Under the pieces are notes generated by a model. It was not told the DNA's origin. It saw only the letters and a program-made list of their open reading frames with translations, and ran no database searches. From a bacterium (GTDB lineage Bacteria; Bacillota; Bacilli; Lactobacillales; Streptococcaceae), in contig CAJNCP010000003.1 of assembly GCA_905221295.1 (NCBI GenBank), positions 62,001 to 126,000 on the forward strand: 64,000 bases of DNA, given 5' to 3'. Shown here one piece after another: positions 9,486-18,072 of the stretch (its first letter is position 1; every line of letters begins with the position of its first letter). The translations under genes and the position numbers were made by a program.

Positions 9486-9980
9486 TCATTTTTTAGGTTG
9501 CCAAACCATATCATACCAGCTCTCACCTGCAAAATTTGACTGAGATATCCCTTCATTAACAAAGCCGTGTTTTTCATAATAAGGAATCAAGTAGTCATGG
9601 CAGGTCAGGTTGATACCTTCTCTTTCATGCTCTAAAGCCACTTCTTTTAGGGCGGTCAGCAATCTCTTACCGACACCTAAGGCTTGTGCTTCTTTAGCAA
9701 TAGATAGACAGGTAATAGAGATATAACCTCCAGATTTGTGACTGTGGTCCGCTATTTCTTCTGTAAAGGACTGATCTTGGAGATGGCGGTGTGGGACGAC
9801 TGGACCTTCAATGTAGCCAAGGACACGTCCTTCTTTTTCAGCGACAAGAAAGCTGGTCTGAATTTCACGTAAATGCGCCTCAAAGACCGAATGAGGAATG
9901 GCTTCTTCAAGGGAGAAATTCTCTAGCTCTATCTCTAAAATTCGGTCCAAATCCGAAAATCTTGCTTGTCTGATTTTCAT
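9486..9980 (-). CDS. GNAT-family N-acetyltransferase (second of a tandem pair)
   Basis: This 164-residue acetyl-CoA-dependent acetyltransferase has the GNAT core. Motif A is CLSIAKEAQALGVGKRLL, the Q/RxxGxG/A acetyl-CoA loop, followed by the YYEKHGFVNEG C-terminal motif. I chose the ATG at 9980 because AGGAGGAAAT lies directly before it; a longer frame to 10022 has no ribosome binding site. The start overlaps the stop of the upstream GNAT gene (ATGA). The two proteins share the opening pattern IRQA-x(3)-DL-x(5)-IE and look like an old duplication. The substrate is unknown. Confidence 0.85.
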   Translation of the reverse strand: MKIRQARFSDLDRILEIELENFSLEEAIPHSVFEAHLREIQTSFLVAEKEGRVLGYIEGPVVPHRHLQDQSFTEEIADHSHKSGGYISITCLSIAKEAQALGVGKRLLTALKEVALEHEREGINLTCHDYLIPYYEKHGFVNEGISQSNFAGESWYDMVWQPKK

Positions 9981-10456
9981 ATTTCCTCCTGATAAAAAGG
10001 ATTGACCCAAATCAGATTCCATTCCGAAGAGCTTGGATACAGGGCTTCTGGCACTTCTTCCTCGACAAACCCATTCATCTCAAAGTAAGAGAGGAATTCG
10101 TCAGGGCAAGTCAGACGAAGACACTTGACTCCTTCTTCTACAGCCGCTTGTTTCAAGCTGGCCAGGAGAAGAGTTCCCAAACCTTGTCTACGATGGTCTG
10201 GATGAATGGCTAAACGCTTGATTTCAAGATTTAGGAGTGCTTGAGTGTGTGTTTCTGACACTTCAGCCCCAAGAACATAGCCCACCAGCTGATTTTCATC
10301 CCTAGCTACAAGAAAGGTACCCGCAGACTTGCGGATACACTCTTCTAAGGATTGTCGACTCACTGCCTCGTCTGCTGAAAAATTGGACTCTTCAATCGCC
10401 AACATTTCTTCTAAATCTGATAGGGTAGCTTGCCTTATAGTGATTGGAATTTCCAT
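9977..10456 (-). CDS. GNAT-family N-acetyltransferase (first of a tandem pair)
   Basis: This 159-residue GNAT protein has the acetyl-CoA loop HPDHRRQGLGTLLL and the C-terminal segment YFEMNGFVEEE. It overlaps its downstream paralog by 4 bases and starts 10 bases after the murC stop, so murC and both GNAT genes form one operon. The substrate cannot be predicted. Conserved linkage to murC hints at a housekeeping role, but that is inference. Confidence 0.85.
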   Translation of the reverse strand: MEIPITIRQATLSDLEEMLAIEESNFSADEAVSRQSLEECIRKSAGTFLVARDENQLVGYVLGAEVSETHTQALLNLEIKRLAIHPDHRRQGLGTLLLASLKQAAVEEGVKCLRLTCPDEFLSYFEMNGFVEEEVPEALYPSSSEWNLIWVNPFYQEEI

Positions 10457-10465
10457 CTGTTTTCC

Positions 10466-11800
10466 TTATTGGACGTTGCTTGTCAAGTTAGACAAGAGAC
10501 GTTCAAATGAATATTCATAGGTTTGGATGTCTCCAGCACCCATAAAGACGTAAACAGCATTGTCATGGTCTAGGAGTGGAGAAACATTTTCAACAGTGAT
10601 AACTTGATTTTTCTTCGTGATCTTGCTTGCTAGGTCTTCTACCTTGACATCGCCATTGTCCACTTCACGAGCAGACCCATAGATTTGAGCTAGGTAAACG
10701 GCATCTGCCTGATTCAAGGCTTGGGCAAAATCATCTAACAAGGCAATAGTTCGAGTGAAGGTGTGCGGTTGGAAGATTGCCACGATTTCCTTGCTTGGGT
10801 ATTTCTGGCGAGCCGCATCCAAGGTCGCAATGATTTCTGTTGGATGATGGGCAAAGTCATCGATGATTACCGTGTCATTAACGATTTTCTCAGTAAAACG
10901 ACGCTTAACACCAGCAAAAGTTTTCAAGTGTTCGCGAACCAAGTTCAAATCAAATCCTGCTGTGTAAAGCAAACCAATTACAGCTGTTGCATTCATGATA
11001 TTGTGACGACCAAAGGTTGGAATGTGGAATTGACCTAATTCTTGTCCACGGAAGTGAACGGTGAATGTCGAACCAGTCGTAGAACGAAGAAGATCGCTAG
11101 CTACAAAGTCATTGCCCTCAGCTTCAAACCCATAGTAATAGATTGGCGCATTGGCTGTGATCTTACGCAACTCAGCATCCTCACCGTATACAAACAAACC
11201 TTTGGTAATTTGTTTGGCATAGTCGTTAAAGGCATTGAAAACATCCTCTAGACTTGTAAAGTAGTCTGGATGGTCAAAGTCAATGTTGGTGATGATAGAG
11301 TATTCTGGGTGGTAAGGCATGAAGTGACGCTCGTATTCGTCTGATTCAAAGACAAAATATTTGGCATTGGCCGAACCGCGACCTGTCCCGTCCCCAATCA
11401 AGAAACTGGTATCTGTGATATGAGACAAGACGTGTGACAACATACCAGTTGTTGAGGTTTTTCCATGAGCTCCTGCCACTCCCATGCTGACAAAGTCGCG
11501 CATAAAGCTACCTAGGAATTCATGGTAACGTTTGTAGCTGATACCATTTTGATCTGCATAGGCGATTTCAACGTTGTTATCTGGACGGAAGGCATTCCCC
11601 GCGATAATCTCCACATCACCTTGTAGGTTCTTTTCATCAAAAGGAAGAATGGCAATCCCTGCCTGCTCTAGTCCACGTTGAGTAAAGTAGTATTTTTCAA
11701 CGTCTGAACCTTGAACCTTGTGTCCCATTTGGTGCAACATCAAAGCTAGGGCACTCATCCCTGATCCCTTGATTCCAATAAAATGATATGTTTTTGACAT
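10466..11800 (-). CDS. murC: UDP-N-acetylmuramate--L-alanine ligase
   Basis: This 444-residue cytoplasmic ligase adds L-alanine to UDP-MurNAc, the first step of stem-peptide synthesis. It has the N-terminal Rossmann domain ([16 protein letters not shown]), the ATP-binding loop [12 protein letters not shown], the HHPTEI motif and the C-terminal Mur domain. The length is typical. It sits in a cluster with a hypothetical gene and the SNF2 gene upstream and two GNAT genes downstream, the arrangement known from pneumococcus. Confidence 0.98.
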   Translation of the reverse strand: MSKTYHFIGIKGSGMSALALMLHQMGHKVQGSDVEKYYFTQRGLEQAGIAILPFDEKNLQGDVEIIAGNAFRPDNNVEIAYADQNGISYKRYHEFLGSFMRDFVSMGVAGAHGKTSTTGMLSHVLSHITDTSFLIGDGTGRGSANAKYFVFESDEYERHFMPYHPEYSIITNIDFDHPDYFTSLEDVFNAFNDYAKQITKGLFVYGEDAELRKITANAPIYYYGFEAEGNDFVASDLLRSTTGSTFTVHFRGQELGQFHIPTFGRHNIMNATAVIGLLYTAGFDLNLVREHLKTFAGVKRRFTEKIVNDTVIIDDFAHHPTEIIATLDAARQKYPSKEIVAIFQPHTFTRTIALLDDFAQALNQADAVYLAQIYGSAREVDNGDVKVEDLASKITKKNQVITVENVSPLLDHDNAVYVFMGAGDIQTYEYSFERLLSNLTSNVQ

Positions 11801-11811
11801 GCTTTTCTCCC

Positions 11812-12423
11812 TTACTCAGTAATTCTTGTCAGATTCAACTCTTGGGCAACCTGACGTTCCTGTTCTGATTGCTTATTCTTTTTATTATAAATTTGGCTCT
11901 TCTTCAGAAAATCATAGTTGTTCTTTTTAGCTTTTCCAGCTTGATTTTCTAGAGTCGGAGTCGCTACTTGTCCAGCTTCTTCAGCTAAAATATAGTGGGA
12001 CTGGCTCAAGTTTTTGCTAAATTTGGCAAACTCACCAGGATTTTCCTTTTGAAATGGTGCTGTTGGCTGGTTTCCTTGACGAACAAGTGTTGAACCATTG
12101 TGTCGTCTGGTATGACTAACATCCTGAGTCAAATACTTGGCTGAACGTTTCTTCTTCAAATCCGCACGCGCCTCTTCTCGAGCCAATTCAGCATACGTTT
12201 TTTCAACTTTTTTCGGTTCTGGAGCTGGTTCTGGCTTTTTGCTAACCACAGGAGCAACTACACTAGCTTCCTCAACAATAGGAGACCATTCTAAATAGTT
12301 TTTATCTCGGTAATCGCCTTTGATATTGCTGATAAAGTCAGACTCATCATACAAGTCCATGACTGGCATTTCGGTCAGCATGATCTCGTCATCTGACACC
12401 AATGGAAATCGATCTTGTTTCAT
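11812..12423 (-). CDS. hypothetical cytoplasmic protein, streptococcal
   Basis: I do not recognise a domain in this 203-residue protein. It is hydrophilic, with an acidic N-terminus, a proline/lysine-rich middle (about 70-85) and a basic, glutamine- and asparagine-rich C-terminus. No signal peptide or membrane helix is visible and much of it looks disordered. It lies 11 bases upstream of murC and 47 bases downstream of the SNF2 gene, in the position of a conserved pneumococcal hypothetical gene. A ribosome binding site (GGAAATAC context) precedes the ATG. Confidence 0.75.
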   Translation of the reverse strand: MKQDRFPLVSDDEIMLTEMPVMDLYDESDFISNIKGDYRDKNYLEWSPIVEEASVVAPVVSKKPEPAPEPKKVEKTYAELAREEARADLKKKRSAKYLTQDVSHTRRHNGSTLVRQGNQPTAPFQKENPGEFAKFSKNLSQSHYILAEEAGQVATPTLENQAGKAKKNNYDFLKKSQIYNKKNKQSEQERQVAQELNLTRITE

Positions 12424-12470
12424 TTTGTATTTCCTTTCAACACTTCATTATAGCGTATTGTCTTGATTTT

Positions 12471-15400
12471 TCAAGTGCTGGCTTCAGAAATCCCTAAAAT
12501 TTCTCGAATTTCTGCCAGACTGAGGCTCGCACGCGACTCTGTACCATCTAAAACTTGGGAAACCAAATGCTTTTTCTGTTCTTGAAGTTCCTGAATTTTT
12601 TCTTCAATGGTTCCTTTTGTAATTAAGCGATAAACCTCTACCTTCTGCTCCTGTCCCATACGATGGGCACGTCCGATAGCTTGGGCTTCAACCGCAGGAT
12701 TCCACCAGAGGTCCACTAGGATGACGGTATCAGCACCCGTTAGATTAAGACCGACACCTCCTGCCTTCAGAGAGATGAGAAAGGCGTCTCTTTCTCCCTG
12801 ATTAAAGGCCTTGGTCATCTCTTGTCTGTCTTGAGCAGGAGTTGAGCCTGTGATTTTGAAAGAAGTCAAACCCAAGTCTGGAAGTTCTTGCTCGATTTTT
12901 TCCAACATTCCTTTGAATTGTGAGAAAATCAAGACCCGATGCCCGCCATCTGCCACTTGTAGCAATAAATCTCGGAGACTATCGAGTTTACCGCTGGCGC
13001 CATGGTAATCGTCCATAAAGAGAGCTGGCGTATCGCAGATTTGACGCAAACGCATGAGACCAGATAAGATTTCTACGCGACTTCTCTGGAATTCTTGATC
13101 TGTGACTTGCGCTAGACGCTCTCTCATCTGTTGCAACTGGGCCAAATAGATGGCCTTCTGCTGGTCTTCCAGTTCGTTTTTATAGACGACTTCAATCAAA
13201 TCAGGCAGTTCTGTTAGAACTTCTTCTTTCTTACGTCTCATGACAAAGGGCTTGATAAACTGCGCCACCTGCTCAGCTGGTAATTTCATAAACTCTTTCT
13301 TGTTCGGCAAGAGCCCTGGTAGTACAATTTGAAAGATAGACCACAACTCTCCTAGATGGTTTTCTATGGGCGTACCTGACAAAGCAAAGACTGCTGGCAC
13401 CACAAACTGGCGCAAACTCTGGGCAATCTTGGTGTGAGCATTTTTCATGACCTGAGCCTCATCTAAAAAGAGAAAATCAAAGGACATCTCTTGATAGAGG
13501 TCACTGTCTTGACGAAAGCTCGCATAGCTGGTCACATAGATTTGATGATTTTGAGAAAGAATCTCTTCTCGATTCGCTTTCAAACCATGAACAACTGCCA
13601 AATCTAACTGCGGCGCAAATCTTTTGAATTCATCTGCCCAATTGTAGATCAAACCTGACGGCGCCAAAATCAAAACACGACTATCTTCTGTAACCTGACT
13701 TGTCAAAAAAGCAATGGTCTGCAGTGTTTTTCCCAGTCCCATATCGTCTGCCAAGATGCCTCCAAAACCGTAATGATGGAGCATCTGGAGCCAACGCACA
13801 CCCTTTTCCTGATAGTCTCTCAAACTCGCTTGAACCTCTACGTCTCCTAAAGGAAAGTCCTCAGGATGGATCAAATCATGAGCCAAATGTTGAAATTCCT
13901 TCGAAAATGCTATCCGATCGTGGCCTTCAAAAAGCTGAGAAAGACTATAAGCTAGGGATTTTCGAGCCTGGAAAGAACCATCTTTTAGCTCAACCCCCAG
14001 TTCCTGTAAATTTTGACGAATCTGCCTGGTTTCCTCATCAAAAAAGTACACTTGATCAGAAGAACTGATATAGAAATCCTGATTGCTGGTCAGGGCTTTA
14101 AGAGCTTGATCAATCTCTTCTTGGGCAATCCCTTGGAAATCAAATTGGATTTCCAACAGTCCTCCCTTGGACTCAATCTGAACCTGAGGAGCTTGGACGC
14201 TGTAGAGCTGATTTATCTCATCAGACAAGAAAACTTGACCCAACTTCTCAAAAGTGGGAATCGTATGGTGAAAGAAAGAATAAACTGCCTCTGGCTTTAA
14301 AGCCTGTCTCCAAGACTGAAAATCAGCCTCAAAACCAGCCCCTAAACAGACTTGAAATAGCTGATTTTCCAAGACGGTATCGCTTGAAAATGGTAATTGT
14401 TCCAGCTGTTGACGACTAGTCACCTTAACATCTCCATAGTCAAATTGGATATCCAAGCGGATGCGGCCGTCATCCTCCCTATCAAAGTAAAAGATTGGTG
14501 AAAAGGGTCTGATTTGCAAGCGCTCAGGAGCAGAAACTGTTCCTAGCTGTCCAAACAAAGGCAGACAGGCGGCTAGGCGATCACGATCACTGTTGTCAAA
14601 CTGGAGGCATTTTCTCCCTCTTTCTTCCTGAGGAAGCTCCTTGATTTCCTTTAGTAAGCTGATTTGTTTAGGATTTAAGAGATAAAAATTCCCCTTACGA
14701 AAGAGAACCGCTCCCCCATAGAATACGTTAACTCGCTCACTTTCAGAGATCTTCATTTCAAAATAATCGGGATACTCCTTCACAGAAAAAGAGAAGAGTT
14801 CTGCATCAGGATCTAAATCGTGAAAGAGAAGATTTTCATAACTATCTATCTGATGTTCAAAATGAAAATCCTCCAAGTTCATCAGCAACTCCACTCCCTG
14901 CTCAAAAAAGGTCAGAGGGAAAAAGAGGTGACGACCTTGATTGGGGAAAAAGAGGTCTTGACTCAGTCCCTCCTCAATCAAGCCCCGTAAAAAAGTAAGA
15001 ACATCTTGACTAGCTGTATCAAAAGCATCCCAAGACAAGTCATTTTCATAGTGCTTCCCAATCATATATGGCTTTCGATGGACCAAGACCTTCAAAAAGA
15101 GAGGAATGTCACGAATGACATAATATTTTTGACTATCAACTAAACCGATTCGGAGTGTCCAAAGGAGGCGATTGGTCCCAGCTTCCACCTGACCTTGAGC
15201 CGACAAAGTGTAGATTTTCTCTCGCTTCTGAGGTTGGATCCGCTCCAAAAAACTACCGCCAAAACTAACCTTGGTTTCGACCTCTTCTTGCTCTTCATGT
15301 CCTTTTTCTAAGGCTTGTAAAATCACTTGGCCTTCTTCATCATTTTTCAGATAATGCTCGAGCGCCGCTAGGTGAACACAGTAACCTCTTTTTTGGAAAA

Positions 15401-15566
15401 AATCGCAAGCACAAAAAACCAGATCATCCTCTAAACTGTAGCGCAAGTCTTCTCCCGCCACACGAGTATAGAGGCGATTCCCTTTTTCCTTGATAATCTC
15501 AATGTTGCCTGTTTCATAGAGTGCAATCCCCTCCATGCGCAACTTTCCTGGAATCAATTTAGCCAT
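12471..15566 (-). CDS. SNF2-family DNA-dependent ATPase with SWIM zinc finger
   Basis: This 1031-residue protein is a bacterial Snf2/Rad54-like ATPase. Near residues 50-70 a SWIM-type finger (CACDFFQKRGYCVHL) has the CxC...CxH ligands. A middle region of unknown fold follows. The helicase core has Walker A DDMGLGKT, the box II motif LDEAQ, SGTPIENH, and the C-terminal motifs ITGSTPAQ and GRAHRMGQ. Such proteins translocate on double-stranded DNA or remodel nucleoprotein; none is expected to unwind DNA. The exact role in streptococci is unknown. It is the first gene of the murC cluster. Confidence 0.9.
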   Translation of the reverse strand: MAKLIPGKLRMEGIALYETGNIEIIKEKGNRLYTRVAGEDLRYSLEDDLVFCACDFFQKRGYCVHLAALEHYLKNDEEGQVILQALEKGHEEQEEVETKVSFGGSFLERIQPQKREKIYTLSAQGQVEAGTNRLLWTLRIGLVDSQKYYVIRDIPLFLKVLVHRKPYMIGKHYENDLSWDAFDTASQDVLTFLRGLIEEGLSQDLFFPNQGRHLFFPLTFFEQGVELLMNLEDFHFEHQIDSYENLLFHDLDPDAELFSFSVKEYPDYFEMKISESERVNVFYGGAVLFRKGNFYLLNPKQISLLKEIKELPQEERGRKCLQFDNSDRDRLAACLPLFGQLGTVSAPERLQIRPFSPIFYFDREDDGRIRLDIQFDYGDVKVTSRQQLEQLPFSSDTVLENQLFQVCLGAGFEADFQSWRQALKPEAVYSFFHHTIPTFEKLGQVFLSDEINQLYSVQAPQVQIESKGGLLEIQFDFQGIAQEEIDQALKALTSNQDFYISSSDQVYFFDEETRQIRQNLQELGVELKDGSFQARKSLAYSLSQLFEGHDRIAFSKEFQHLAHDLIHPEDFPLGDVEVQASLRDYQEKGVRWLQMLHHYGFGGILADDMGLGKTLQTIAFLTSQVTEDSRVLILAPSGLIYNWADEFKRFAPQLDLAVVHGLKANREEILSQNHQIYVTSYASFRQDSDLYQEMSFDFLFLDEAQVMKNAHTKIAQSLRQFVVPAVFALSGTPIENHLGELWSIFQIVLPGLLPNKKEFMKLPAEQVAQFIKPFVMRRKKEEVLTELPDLIEVVYKNELEDQQKAIYLAQLQQMRERLAQVTDQEFQRSRVEILSGLMRLRQICDTPALFMDDYHGASGKLDSLRDLLLQVADGGHRVLIFSQFKGMLEKIEQELPDLGLTSFKITGSTPAQDRQEMTKAFNQGERDAFLISLKAGGVGLNLTGADTVILVDLWWNPAVEAQAIGRAHRMGQEQKVEVYRLITKGTIEEKIQELQEQKKHLVSQVLDGTESRASLSLAEIREILGISEAST

Positions 15567-15611
15567 AGTTACCCCTTTATCTTATCTTTTCATTATACCA
15601 CATTTTCCCCT

Positions 15612-15655
15612 ACGAAAATAGCCTTCTAGGAAGACTTTTCTCCTAGAAGGCTGGA
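15612..15655 (-). terminator. terminator after the PatB/MalY-type gene
   Basis: A perfect 12-bp stem, AGCCTTCTAGGA (15620-15631) with TCCTAGAAGGCT (15641-15652), is followed on the minus strand by ATTTTCG. It ends the metB-type operon. Confidence 0.8.
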
Positions 15656-15658
15656 TTT

Positions 15659-16825
15659 TTAAAGTGTAGCAAAAGTGGTCACGATGCGTTGGCAAACCTC
15701 TTCCAGTACTGACTTCGGCATAGCTACATTGAGGCGAGCATGAAGGGTTCCTTCCTCCCCAAAGTCCAAACCTCGGTTCAAGATAATCTTGGCTTCATTC
15801 TTCAAAAGCTCTTGCAAGCGGTCATCCGTTAGGTCATAGGCTGAAAAATCAAGCCAAATCAAGTAGGTACCTTGCGGTTTCATGACCTTAATCTTGGTTT
15901 CTTTGCTCAAAACATCCACTACATAGTTAATGTGCTCCTCGATGACTTCTTTTAACTCTCCTAACCAGTCCTTGCCATAACGGTAGGCAGCTTCTGTCGC
16001 CAAATACCCCAAGCCTGAAATTTCATGCTGGTTATTGGCCAACTGGCGTTTTTGGAAAGCCACACGAAGCTTTGGATTTTCAATAACTGCATAGGAATTT
16101 TTCGTCCCAGCAATATTAAAGGTCTTAGTGGCACTGCTCAAGATAAGGGCAAAGTCTTTAAAGGTGGGATCAATGGTGTTGAATGACTGGTGTTTGTGAC
16201 CAAAGAGGGCCAAATCTTGGTGAATCTCATCTGAAACCAACAAAACACCGTGTTTTTGGCAGAGATGGCCAATCTTTTCTAACACTTCCTTTTCCCAAAC
16301 ACGTCCACCAGGATTGTGGGGATTGCAAAGGATATAGAGTTTGACATCCTCTCCCACCAATTCCTTCTCCAACTGGTCAAAGTCAATCTCAAACAGACCA
16401 TCCTTTTTCACCAAAGAATTGGTAATCAATCTGCGATTGTTCAGTTTGACACTGCGGGCAAAAGGTGGATAGACCGGTGTGTTAATCAGAACAGACTCTC
16501 CTTCTTTTGTAAAGGCTTGAATAGCTGTTGAAATAGCTGGTACCACTCCCTCGATAAAGACGAGGGCATCCTTGTCAAAGTGATACCCGTGTTGACTGGC
16601 TTCCCAGTCCTGAACCGACTGAATCAAAGCATCGCTAGCATAGGTATAGCCATAGACCAACTGATCTGCGTAGGTTTGTATAGCTTGTCGAACTTCAGGT
16701 AAAACCACAAAGTCCATATCTGCTATCCAGGCTGGTAGAACTTCTCGATCAGCTTCCGCTTCTTTCCATTTATAGGTATGATGCCCAAAACGATTGGGCA
16801 GGCTTGTAAAATCATATTTTCCCAT
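15659..16825 (-). CDS. PatB/MalY-type cystathionine beta-lyase (aminotransferase class I/II fold)
   Basis: This 388-residue PLP enzyme is of the MalY/PatB family, whose members cleave cystathionine or cysteine to release homocysteine or sulfide, pyruvate and ammonia. Diagnostic motifs are WIADMDF near the N-terminus, NPHNPGGRVW, SDEIHQDL and the PLP lysine segment SATKTFNIAG. I use the ATG at 16825; the frame extends to 16864 but overlaps the upstream gene and lacks a better ribosome binding site. It starts 7 bases after the metB stop, so the two are co-transcribed behind a MetR/MtaR-type box. Confidence 0.88.
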   Translation of the reverse strand: MGKYDFTSLPNRFGHHTYKWKEAEADREVLPAWIADMDFVVLPEVRQAIQTYADQLVYGYTYASDALIQSVQDWEASQHGYHFDKDALVFIEGVVPAISTAIQAFTKEGESVLINTPVYPPFARSVKLNNRRLITNSLVKKDGLFEIDFDQLEKELVGEDVKLYILCNPHNPGGRVWEKEVLEKIGHLCQKHGVLLVSDEIHQDLALFGHKHQSFNTIDPTFKDFALILSSATKTFNIAGTKNSYAVIENPKLRVAFQKRQLANNQHEISGLGYLATEAAYRYGKDWLGELKEVIEEHINYVVDVLSKETKIKVMKPQGTYLIWLDFSAYDLTDDRLQELLKNEAKIILNRGLDFGEEGTLHARLNVAMPKSVLEEVCQRIVTTFATL

Positions 16826-16832
16826 ATCTGTC

Positions 16833-17927
16833 TTATCCTTCCAAGGCTTGGCGCAAGTCCGCAATCAAATCTCTAGCATCCTCAATCCCAATAGACAAAC
16901 GCAAGAGATCATCTGTCAAACCATAAGAATGGCGCACTTCTGCTGGAATATCCGCATGAGTTTGAGTCGTCGGATAGGTAATCAGACTCTCTACCCCACC
17001 CAAACTTTCCGCAAAAGAGAAGACCTTGAGGCTATTCAAGATATGAGGAATAACTTTTTCATCCACTACTTTAAAGGAAATCATGCCTCCACGGCCTGTA
17101 TAGAGCACTTCCTTGACTGCTGGAGAATCCTTTAAAAAGGCAACCACTTCTTGGGCATTAGCTGTCGAGCGTTCCATACGAAGAGACAAGGTTTTGAGAC
17201 CACGAATCAACTGATAACTATCAAATGGCGACAAGACCGCACCTGTTGTATTGAGATTGTAGAACAGTTGTTCATATAGTTCTAAACTATTAGTCACAAC
17301 CACCCCAGCTAAGACATCATTGTGCCCTGCTAAGTACTTGGTGGCAGAATGAAGAACAATGTCCGCACCGTCTTCAATCGGACGTTGGTAAATCGGACTG
17401 TAGAAGGTATTGTCCACCACTACCTTGGCACCCTTGGCATGAGCTAGTTTGGCTAGTTTTGCAATATCAAATTCTAACATCAAGGGATTGGTTGGCGTTT
17501 CGATATAGAGAACATCCACATCCTTTTCTAACTCAGCAATCAACTCTTCTTCTGTATTGGCATAGGTAAAATGGAACCGGCCTTCCTGCTCGACTTGGTT
17601 GAACCAACGGAAAGAACCACCATAAAGGTCTCGCACTGCCAAGACTTTACTTCCTACAGGAAAGACACTAAAGGCCAGTACAATCGCAGCCATACCTGAA
17701 CTCGTCGCTAGGGCATAGTCTGCTGATTCGATTGCCGCCAAGACCTCCTCCGCCTTACTGCGAGTTGGATTTTTAGTACGGGTATAGTCAAATCCCGTAG
17801 ATTGACCGAACTCCGGATGCTGATAAGTTGTTGAAAAATGAAGCGGTGTTACCAAGGCACCTGTTGCCTCATCTGACTTGATCCCTGCCTGGGCTAAAAT
17901 TGTGTTGATGTGTAGTTCTTTGCTCAT
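16833..17927 (-). CDS. metB: Cys/Met metabolism PLP enzyme (cystathionine gamma-synthase or beta-lyase)
   Basis: This 364-residue PLP enzyme is of the trans-sulfuration family. It shows the SGMAAIVLAF segment, ETPTNPLM, DNTFYSP and the PLP lysine motif HSATKYLAGHNDV. The family includes cystathionine gamma-synthase (MetB), beta-lyase (MetC) and gamma-lyase, which are hard to separate by eye; pneumococcal homologues are usually called metB. It is the first gene of a two-gene operon with the PatB/MalY-type gene. A perfect palindrome known as a MetR/MtaR box lies about 80 bases upstream. Confidence 0.85.
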   Translation of the reverse strand: MSKELHINTILAQAGIKSDEATGALVTPLHFSTTYQHPEFGQSTGFDYTRTKNPTRSKAEEVLAAIESADYALATSSGMAAIVLAFSVFPVGSKVLAVRDLYGGSFRWFNQVEQEGRFHFTYANTEEELIAELEKDVDVLYIETPTNPLMLEFDIAKLAKLAHAKGAKVVVDNTFYSPIYQRPIEDGADIVLHSATKYLAGHNDVLAGVVVTNSLELYEQLFYNLNTTGAVLSPFDSYQLIRGLKTLSLRMERSTANAQEVVAFLKDSPAVKEVLYTGRGGMISFKVVDEKVIPHILNSLKVFSFAESLGGVESLITYPTTQTHADIPAEVRHSYGLTDDLLRLSIGIEDARDLIADLRQALEG

Positions 17928-18003
17928 ACAATACCTCCAAATCTATAGTAACTATTGTATCATTTATTTTCACTAACTCATTTTCTTCTTTTCAAGAGCT
18001 AGT

Positions 18004-18020
18004 TATAGTTTCAAACTATA
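18004..18020. promoter_or_regulatory. MetR/MtaR-type operator (MET box)
   Basis: TATAGTTTCAAACTATA is a perfect 17-base palindrome about 77 bases upstream of metB. It equals the TATAGTTTNAAACTATA motif described for the streptococcal LysR-type methionine regulator MetR/MtaR. A LysR gene of that family is at 42656-43564 in this window. Confidence 0.75.
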
Positions 18021-18021
18021 C

Positions 18022-18055
18022 AAAAACGATAGTTCCTTGAGAAACTATCGTTTTT
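18022..18055 (-). terminator. terminator after aliB
   Basis: A 13-bp stem (18022-18034 with 18043-18055), core ACGATAGTT/AACTATCGT, has A-runs and T-runs at both ends. It follows the aliB stop on the minus strand and can act in both directions. Confidence 0.85.
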
Positions 18056-18072
18056 CCTGTTGAATAGACTGG

